From: Vicinamibacterales bacterium
Lineage (GTDB): Bacteria > Acidobacteriota > Vicinamibacteria > Vicinamibacterales > 2-12-FULL-66-21
Direction of reading: 5' to 3'
Assembly (NCBI GenBank): GCA_035699745.1
Contig: DASSPH010000050.1
Location: 1-64,000 of the forward strand
DNA length: 64,000 nt
Made by a program: the position numbers and the translations under genes. Below the pieces are notes generated by a model. The model was not told the origin of the DNA. It saw nothing but the letters and a program-made list of their open reading frames with translations, and did not search any database. Position 1 is the stretch's first letter; each line of letters opens with the position of its first letter. Positions 59,805 through 64,000 of this stretch are shown here, one piece after another.

Positions 59805-60242
59805 ATGGCCAGAGCACCACTCGTCTTCACTTTCTATATTGCCGCGCCGATCGAGTCCGTCTGGAACGGCTTCGTCTCGCCGGAGGCCAACCGGACCATC
59901 TTCATGGGCGCGGACTTCGCGATCGACCTCAGGCCCGGCGGCGCGATGACCTGGTCCGGACCCGGCAAGGACGGACGGCCGACGCGGTACGTCACCGGCG
60001 AGGTGCTGAACGTCGACCCACCGAAGCGGCTCGACTACCGGTTCGGCATGGGCGACGGCGCCGTGATGTCGCGCGTGAGCATCGTGCTGACGCCGGAATC
60101 CGAGGCGGTGAAGGTCGTCGTCACCAACGACGAGTTCGCCGACGACGACCCCGCGTATCTGCAGAATGCGGACGGCTGGCCGCGGATCCTCTCCCGGTTG
60201 AAGACGCTGCTCGAAACCGGAAAGACCTTCCGGCCTCACTGA
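59805..60242 (+). CDS. SRPBCC (AHSA1/START-like) domain protein
   Basis: 145-residue helix-grip protein: FTFYIAAPIESVWNGFVSPE at the start, FMGADFAIDLRPGGAMTWSG, GEVLNVDPPKRLDYRFGM and DGWPRILSRLKTLLETG at the end, the canonical activator-of-Hsp90-ATPase-like pattern. Members bind hydrophobic ligands or act in stress responses; the ligand here is unknown. The ATG at 59805 starts the domain directly. The gene is divergent from the third PEP-CTERM gene. Confidence 0.87.
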   Translation: MARAPLVFTFYIAAPIESVWNGFVSPEANRTIFMGADFAIDLRPGGAMTWSGPGKDGRPTRYVTGEVLNVDPPKRLDYRFGMGDGAVMSRVSIVLTPESEAVKVVVTNDEFADDDPAYLQNADGWPRILSRLKTLLETGKTFRPH

Positions 60243-60271
60243 ACTCCCGGAGTCATCCGCGCCGCGCGGTC

Positions 60272-60277
60272 TAAGAT
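60272..60277 (+). promoter_or_regulatory. -10 hexamer of a probable leaderless transcript
   Basis: TAAGAT, 6 nt before the GTG at 60284. The intervening GAGGGG is too close to the start codon to act as a Shine-Dalgarno. Confidence 0.45.
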
Positions 60278-60283
60278 GAGGGG

Positions 60284-60748
60284 GTGAGAATTCGCCCGGC
60301 CGTGGCCGAGGATCGCGCGTTCGTCCTCGATCTCGGCGAACGGCTGATCGCGTTCGGCGACGTGCCGGGACGCGATCGCGACGCGATGATCGCGCGCGAC
60401 CGGGCGGTGATCGCGGCTGTCCTGGACGGCGAGAGCGGAGCTGACGCGACGATCCTCGTCGCCGTGGACGATGACGGGCGTCCGCTCGGGTTCATCCACC
60501 TCACCACCGCGGATGACTACTACAGCAACAGCGTCACCGCCCACGTCGCCGACGTGGTGGTCGCGCGCGCCGCGGAGGGACGGGGGGTCGGCGCGGCGCT
60601 GCTTGCCGCCGCGGAGGATTGGGCGAGAGCGCGCCGCTTCACGCTGCTCACGTTGAACGTGTTCACCGCGAACCACCGCGCGCGGGCGCTGTACGAGCGG
60701 CTCGGATTCGCGGAGGAGTGGATCCGCTGCATCAAGCGCCTCGGATAG
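60284..60748 (+). CDS. GNAT-family N-acetyltransferase
   Basis: 154-residue acetyl-CoA-dependent acetyltransferase. The N-terminal part is IRPAVAEDRAFVLDLGERLI. The acetyl-CoA-binding motif A lies at VADVVVARAAEGRGVGAALL (RGVGAALL as the Q/RxxGxG/A loop), and the C-terminal motif B is TLNVFTANHRARALYERLGF, with Asn and Tyr in the usual catalytic positions. The acceptor is unknown; small amines or protein N-termini are possible. GTG start at 60284. Confidence 0.92.
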   Translation: MRIRPAVAEDRAFVLDLGERLIAFGDVPGRDRDAMIARDRAVIAAVLDGESGADATILVAVDDDGRPLGFIHLTTADDYYSNSVTAHVADVVVARAAEGRGVGAALLAAAEDWARARRFTLLTLNVFTANHRARALYERLGFAEEWIRCIKRLG

Positions 60749-60808
60749 GCTCCGCGTGATTCCCGGGATTGCTTCCCGCGAACAGCCGCGGCTTGCGCGG
60801 CAGCCGGA

Positions 60809-60910
60809 CTACGCCAGAACCCTGTACCACACGTACACCGCGACCACCGCCCCGAGGATTGCCAACGTCGCCAATACGAACCGGTTCGACTTCTCACTCG
60901 TCTGAGCCAT
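60809..60910 (-). CDS. 33-residue single-pass membrane protein
   Basis: Very small gene: MAQTSEKSNRF followed by one helix (VLATLAILGAVVAVYVWYRV) and two last residues. AGGAGA lies 9 nt before the ATG at 60910, and the amino-acid pattern (polar start, clean hydrophobic core) is what a real small membrane protein looks like. It is alone between the acetyltransferase and hydrolase genes. No known family. Confidence 0.5.
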   Translation of the reverse strand: MAQTSEKSNRFVLATLAILGAVVAVYVWYRVLA

Positions 60911-61048
60911 GATCCAGATTCTCCTGCGGGGCTGGACACGTGCCGGCGCGGGCGGAGCATAGCAGATTTCGCCGATCCCCGAGGACGTCCCTGCTGAAGT
61001 CAACGGCGCCGCGGACTTTGCCGCCCTGAACGACTTCCTGCGGTTGGA

Positions 61049-62035
61049 TTACCTTCGCTGAGCCGCCCGGTTCTTCGCTCTCGTGGTAGCACTCGTGAGA
61101 CTCTCCAGCCAGCGGACGAGGATCGCCTGCAGCGCAATGCGGCGATCGGAGAAGCTGTGATCCGTTTGCAGCGCGTGGTGTTGAAGCGCGGCGGCACTCT
61201 CCTTCCGCAGCGCCGCCGCCAGACCGTCCATGTCGGCGCGGTTCTGATCGTCGGCCGTCACGATCAGCACCGGACGATCGCGCAGCCGGCCCGCCCAGCG
61301 CCGGTAATCCCAATCGGCTCCATGCCGCGCCGCCTCGGCGAACAGTGCGGACGCGGTGACGCCCGGGACGGGGTGCAGCTGCGTGCTCCACCGCGCCAGG
61401 CGGCTATCACGTTCGCGCGGGTTGTCGTTCAGCGTGCCGAGGTTCACGGCGGAGAGCATCGCGATTCCCGCGATGTCGGCGTTCCGGCTGCCCTCGAATC
61501 CCGCGAGGAACCCGCCGAAGCTGTGGCCGATCAGGACGACGCGTCGCGGGTCGACGCGGTACCTGGCCGCGTTGGCGGCGTCGCGGAGGAAACGGACGGC
61601 CTGCGCCGTGTCTTCGATCGCCGACGACAGCGAGAACGCGCCGCCCGCGCCCCACATGCCCCGATAGTGGAACAGCAGCACGTGCCAGCCCGCCCGGCGG
61701 ATGGCCTGCGCCAGATCGCCGTTGACTTCGTAGCCGGGCAGCCCGTGCAGGAGGACGACGGCGCCGTGCGGCCCCTGGCCGCTGGCCTGATACAACGTCG
61801 CGTCCAGCGCGACACCGTGGCTGGGAATGCTGACGATGGCGAGCGCCGCCGGGAAGGCCTTGTCGGACGGCGGGTCGGCGATGACCGCCGCCGGCAGTTG
61901 TGGCGTGGCCGAGCCGCCGGGTGGCGCCCATCCATCTATATGCGCTTGTCCGATCACCACGCCGGTCAGCGGCACGACGACGAGCGTCGCGACGAGCAGG
62001 CGGGCCGCCCACCGCGGCGGATTCGCGTCGTCCAT
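61049..62035 (-). CDS. alpha/beta hydrolase, membrane-anchored or secreted
   Basis: 328 residues. An N-terminal hydrophobic segment (LLVATLVVVPLTGVVIGQ) is a signal or anchor. The hydrolase core has the oxyanion region VVLLHGLPGYEVNGDLAQAI, LLFHYRGMWGAGGAF, the nucleophile elbow VVLIGHSFGGFLAG (GxSxG), the acid strand PVLIVTADDQNRADM and the catalytic His in QTDHSFSDRR. All triad members are therefore present. It resembles the dienelactone-hydrolase/CocE-like group of esterases and peptidases. Substrate unknown. Confidence 0.87.
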   Translation of the reverse strand: MDDANPPRWAARLLVATLVVVPLTGVVIGQAHIDGWAPPGGSATPQLPAAVIADPPSDKAFPAALAIVSIPSHGVALDATLYQASGQGPHGAVVLLHGLPGYEVNGDLAQAIRRAGWHVLLFHYRGMWGAGGAFSLSSAIEDTAQAVRFLRDAANAARYRVDPRRVVLIGHSFGGFLAGFEGSRNADIAGIAMLSAVNLGTLNDNPRERDSRLARWSTQLHPVPGVTASALFAEAARHGADWDYRRWAGRLRDRPVLIVTADDQNRADMDGLAAALRKESAAALQHHALQTDHSFSDRRIALQAILVRWLESLTSATTRAKNRAAQRR

Positions 62036-62139
62036 CGTAGGCCACGACGATAGCGGAAGACGTCAGTTCCTGCCAATGGGGACGCGGGAGAGCAGCCAGT
62101 CCACGACGCGGGCGTCGGACATGAGCGCGTGCCGCCGGT

Positions 62140-62145
62140 TAGGAT
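62140..62145 (+). promoter_or_regulatory. -10 hexamer of a probable leaderless transcript
   Basis: TAGGAT, 6 nt before the ATG at 62152; no Shine-Dalgarno. Confidence 0.5.
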
Positions 62146-62151
62146 CGGACG

Positions 62152-62691
62152 ATGGTGGTCCATACCATCGGGCACTCCACGCGATCGCTCGACGAGTTCA
62201 TCGCGTTGCTCGCCGCCGCCAGCGTCACCCGCGTCGTCGACGTGCGCGCCTTTCCCATGTCCCGGCGGCATCCGCAGTTCAACAAGGATGCGCTCGCGGC
62301 GACCCTGGCGGCCGCGGCCATCGATTACCGTCACATGCCGGCGCTCGGCGGCCGCCGCCCACGGCAGAAGGGAGCGCAGTCACGCAACGGCTTGTGGAAG
62401 GTGGAAGCATTCCGCAACTACGCCGACTATGCCGCCAGCGCCGCCTTCGCACGGGCGATCGCGGAACTCGAGGCGCTCGCGCGCGAACGACCGACGGCGT
62501 TCATGTGCGCGGAAGCGGTATGGTGGCAATGTCACCGCCGGCTGATTGCCGATTACATGCTGGCCCGCGGGTGGAGCGTAGTCCACATCGTCGCCCCGGG
62601 GCAGGAGCAGCTTGCCTCGATGACCAAGGGGGCCGTCGTCCAGCGGGACGGCACGATCGAGTATCCGCCGCCGCAACCGCGGCTGCTGTAA
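62152..62691 (+). CDS. DUF488 domain protein
   Basis: 179-residue protein of the DUF488 family: VVHTIGHSTRSLDEFIALLA at the start, VVDVRAFPMSRRHPQFNKDA, ALGGRRP, YADYAASAAFARAIAELEAL, and FMCAEAVWWQCHRRLIADYM with the Cys/His cluster typical of the family, then HIV and YPPPQP at the end. Function is unknown; the conserved Cys-x9-CHR residues suggest metal or iron binding. The transcript is probably leaderless from TAGGAT. Confidence 0.9.
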   Translation: MVVHTIGHSTRSLDEFIALLAAASVTRVVDVRAFPMSRRHPQFNKDALAATLAAAAIDYRHMPALGGRRPRQKGAQSRNGLWKVEAFRNYADYAASAAFARAIAELEALARERPTAFMCAEAVWWQCHRRLIADYMLARGWSVVHIVAPGQEQLASMTKGAVVQRDGTIEYPPPQPRLL

Positions 62692-62757
62692 GCGCCCCGA
62701 TCCGGCATTGCTGAATGCACCACAGCAAGGCGTATCCGGCCGCAGGCTGAACCAAAT

Positions 62758-62931
62758 ATGATCTTGCTGGCATTGATCACTGGAGTTGTCATTGGTCCGG
62801 CGGTGTATTTCGGCGCGACGGGACGGACGCCGCGCAAGCGCCTGATTCTCAGCGCTGTTGCGGTGGCTGCGGTGTTCGCACTGGAGATCGTCATCAGCAT
62901 CTACTTTGCGGAATGGCTCGGCGCTGACTGA
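62758..62931 (+). CDS. 57-residue two-helix membrane protein
   Basis: Reads MILLALITGVVIGPAVYFGA, then the basic turn TGRTPRKR, then LILSAVAVAAVFALEIVISI and YFAEWLGAD. Two clean transmembrane helices with a positive loop indicate a real small membrane protein. No strong Shine-Dalgarno is visible before the ATG. It lies between DUF488 and the PNPOx-like gene; function unknown. Confidence 0.55.
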   Translation: MILLALITGVVIGPAVYFGATGRTPRKRLILSAVAVAAVFALEIVISIYFAEWLGAD

Positions 62932-62989
62932 CGCCGCGGGACTGGCGCCCGCTTCGCTATACTCTCAGCTGAATGAAGGTGTCTCCCGC

Positions 62990-63457
62990 ATGTTGATTCA
63001 CGAGCTGACCAGGGAAGCATGCCTCGAGGTCCTGGGCCGCAACACGCTCGGGCGCCTCGCGTGCGTTCAGGATGCCCAGCCGTACATTGTCCCGGTGTCG
63101 TTCAATCTCGACGGCGCGGACTACGTCTACGGTTTCGCCACCTTCGGCCAGAAGATCCGATGGATGCGCGCCAATCCGCAGGTGTGTCTCGAAGTGGAAG
63201 AAATCACGGACCGGCGGCAATGGACCACGGTGCTTGCGTTCGGGTTGTATGAGGAACTGACGGATGCGGCGGCGCACGCCGCCGCCCAACGCCGGGCGCA
63301 GGAACTCTTCGCGGCGCGCGAACGCTGGTGGGAGCCCGCGACCGGCAAGACCCTGTCGCGCGAGCCGCATGCGGCGGTGGTCTATCGCATCAGACTGCAT
63401 CAACTCACCGGCCGCAGCACGTCATCGGGCACTGCTTCGTCGTCCGCCGCAGAGTAA
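62990..63457 (+). CDS. pyridoxamine 5'-phosphate oxidase-like flavin-binding protein
   Basis: 155 residues of the split-barrel flavin-binding fold. ELTREACLEVLGRNTLGRLA is the usual N-terminus, followed by PYIVPVSFNLDGADYVYGFA, TFGQKIRWMRANPQVCLEVE and WTTVLAFGLYEEL, then a His/Glu region and VVYRIRLHQLTGR. It matches the Pyridox_ox_2 (NimA-related) subgroup, which binds FMN or haem and reduces or sequesters small molecules. The ATG at 62990 starts the domain, with GAAGGTG about 8 nt upstream and TATACT about 27 nt upstream. Confidence 0.87.
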   Translation: MLIHELTREACLEVLGRNTLGRLACVQDAQPYIVPVSFNLDGADYVYGFATFGQKIRWMRANPQVCLEVEEITDRRQWTTVLAFGLYEELTDAAAHAAAQRRAQELFAARERWWEPATGKTLSREPHAAVVYRIRLHQLTGRSTSSGTASSSAAE

Positions 63458-63579
63458 CCGCTGCCGCCAGAGGGACGAGCCGCAGGGACCACCGTGACCC
63501 CGAGACCGGCAGGTTGGGGCGCGGCCGGCATGCGGGTCTCCCGGCCGGCGGCGACTCGTTTACCCCGGGAAGGATCACG

Positions 63580-64000
63580 ATGCGCTATGCAGCGATAGTC
63601 CTGCTCCTCGGTGTTCCGCTCGCGGGGTGCAGGTCCGTCCCGATCGGGCGTCCTCGTTACATCGTCAGCACCGCACCGCTGGCGCTGCTCGGCGAGCGAA
63701 ATCCGGGATTCTGCGTCGCGGTCGACCCGAGCGATGCGAAGGGCGTCTGGTGGTGGGAGCCGGGACGGTCGGGATGCTCCAGCCGCTCCACCGGACCGGG
63801 CGTTTTTGCCGCGAGTCACGCGACGGTGGCTTCGTCGCCGGCTGGCGTCACCATCGTTTCCTTCGAGATCCAGCTGGTGACGGATGGTTCCCTGCAGGTC
63901 AGGCTCAGGCTCCAGGACGATGCGATGGTCGAGGAGCGGACCGGGGCGCGGGTTCGCACCGAGCGCAAAGCCAGCATTGACGTGCCCGAGATGCCGCCGC
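63580..64000 (+). CDS. lipoprotein of unknown function (3' truncated)
   Basis: The frame stays open to the right edge, giving 140 residues of a longer protein. The lipoprotein signal (YAAIVLLLGVPLAGC) has a perfect lipobox. GGGAAGGA sits about 6 nt before the ATG. The visible body contains FCVAVDPSDAKGVWWWEPGR, SSPAGVTIVSFEIQLVTDGS and LQVRLRLQDDAMVEERTGAR, mixed beta strands with no recognised family. 63458-63579 upstream has no gene. Confidence 0.7.
   Translation, partial: MRYAAIVLLLGVPLAGCRSVPIGRPRYIVSTAPLALLGERNPGFCVAVDPSDAKGVWWWEPGRSGCSSRSTGPGVFAASHATVASSPAGVTIVSFEIQLVTDGSLQVRLRLQDDAMVEERTGARVRTERKASIDVPEMPP

Overview
The window is GC-rich and densely coded. Its gene content points to an Acidobacteriota bacterium, most likely of the Vicinamibacteria type. 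Indicators are an Oar-like TonB-dependent receptor with a carboxypeptidase-regulatory N-domain, a VWFA-related acidobacterial-domain protein, a DUF1800/DUF1501 pair, several FG-GAP/VCBS proteins, Tat-exported sugar enzymes and PEP-CTERM proteins. This assignment is inference; no rRNA is present.

Layout. 1-504: tail of a DNA methyltransferase. 676-6147: YbhG/YbhF/YbhS/YbhR-type exporter operon. 6220-10793: TonB receptor and VWFA-related protein on the minus strand, each followed by a rho-independent terminator. 10831-12369: two uncharacterised genes in one frame separated by a single stop. 12446-15846: single-domain response regulator, hemE, hemY/hemG, and an O-methyltransferase with a signal peptide. 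16231-17142: arginase. 17264-19373: remnant of an integrative element in tRNA-Lys(UUU), with a 44-bp duplicated tRNA end, a truncated tyrosine integrase and a secreted calcium-loop protein. 19438-25612: FG-GAP protein, ApbE, SUMF1-type protein and a 3-keto-sugar module (Gfo/Idh/MocA, DUF1080, TIM barrel). 25677-31565: lgt, small proteins, a degenerate receiver, DEAD-box helicase, ABC-F ATPase and RluA-type pseudouridine synthase. 31656-34703: large FG-GAP protein.

34747-43155 (minus) is the most unusual region. It is a compact run of nine genes: beta-rich membrane protein, VWA lipoprotein, PspA/IM30, a substrate-binding protein fused to an OmpA domain, ABC permease, ABC ATPase, membrane coiled-coil protein, two-domain AAA+ ATPase and a small helical protein. 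I read it as an envelope-maintenance or envelope-sensing machine built on a repurposed nitrate/taurine-type ABC transporter.

43288-64000 holds accessory genes: a small membrane protein coupled to a RodZ-like HTH protein, DUF1800/DUF1501, two small outer-membrane barrels, a cupredoxin-like lipoprotein, a hybrid histidine kinase, three PEP-CTERM proteins, DUF3014, SRPBCC, GNAT, an alpha/beta hydrolase, DUF488, a PNPOx-like protein and a truncated lipoprotein gene at the right edge.

Two patterns cut across the window. First, at least eleven genes carry a TANNNT hexamer 6-8 nt before the start codon and no usable Shine-Dalgarno, which suggests frequent leaderless transcription. Second, REP-like palindromes occur between genes and also inside coding sequence: the N-terminus of the helicase and the signal peptide of the VWA lipoprotein.
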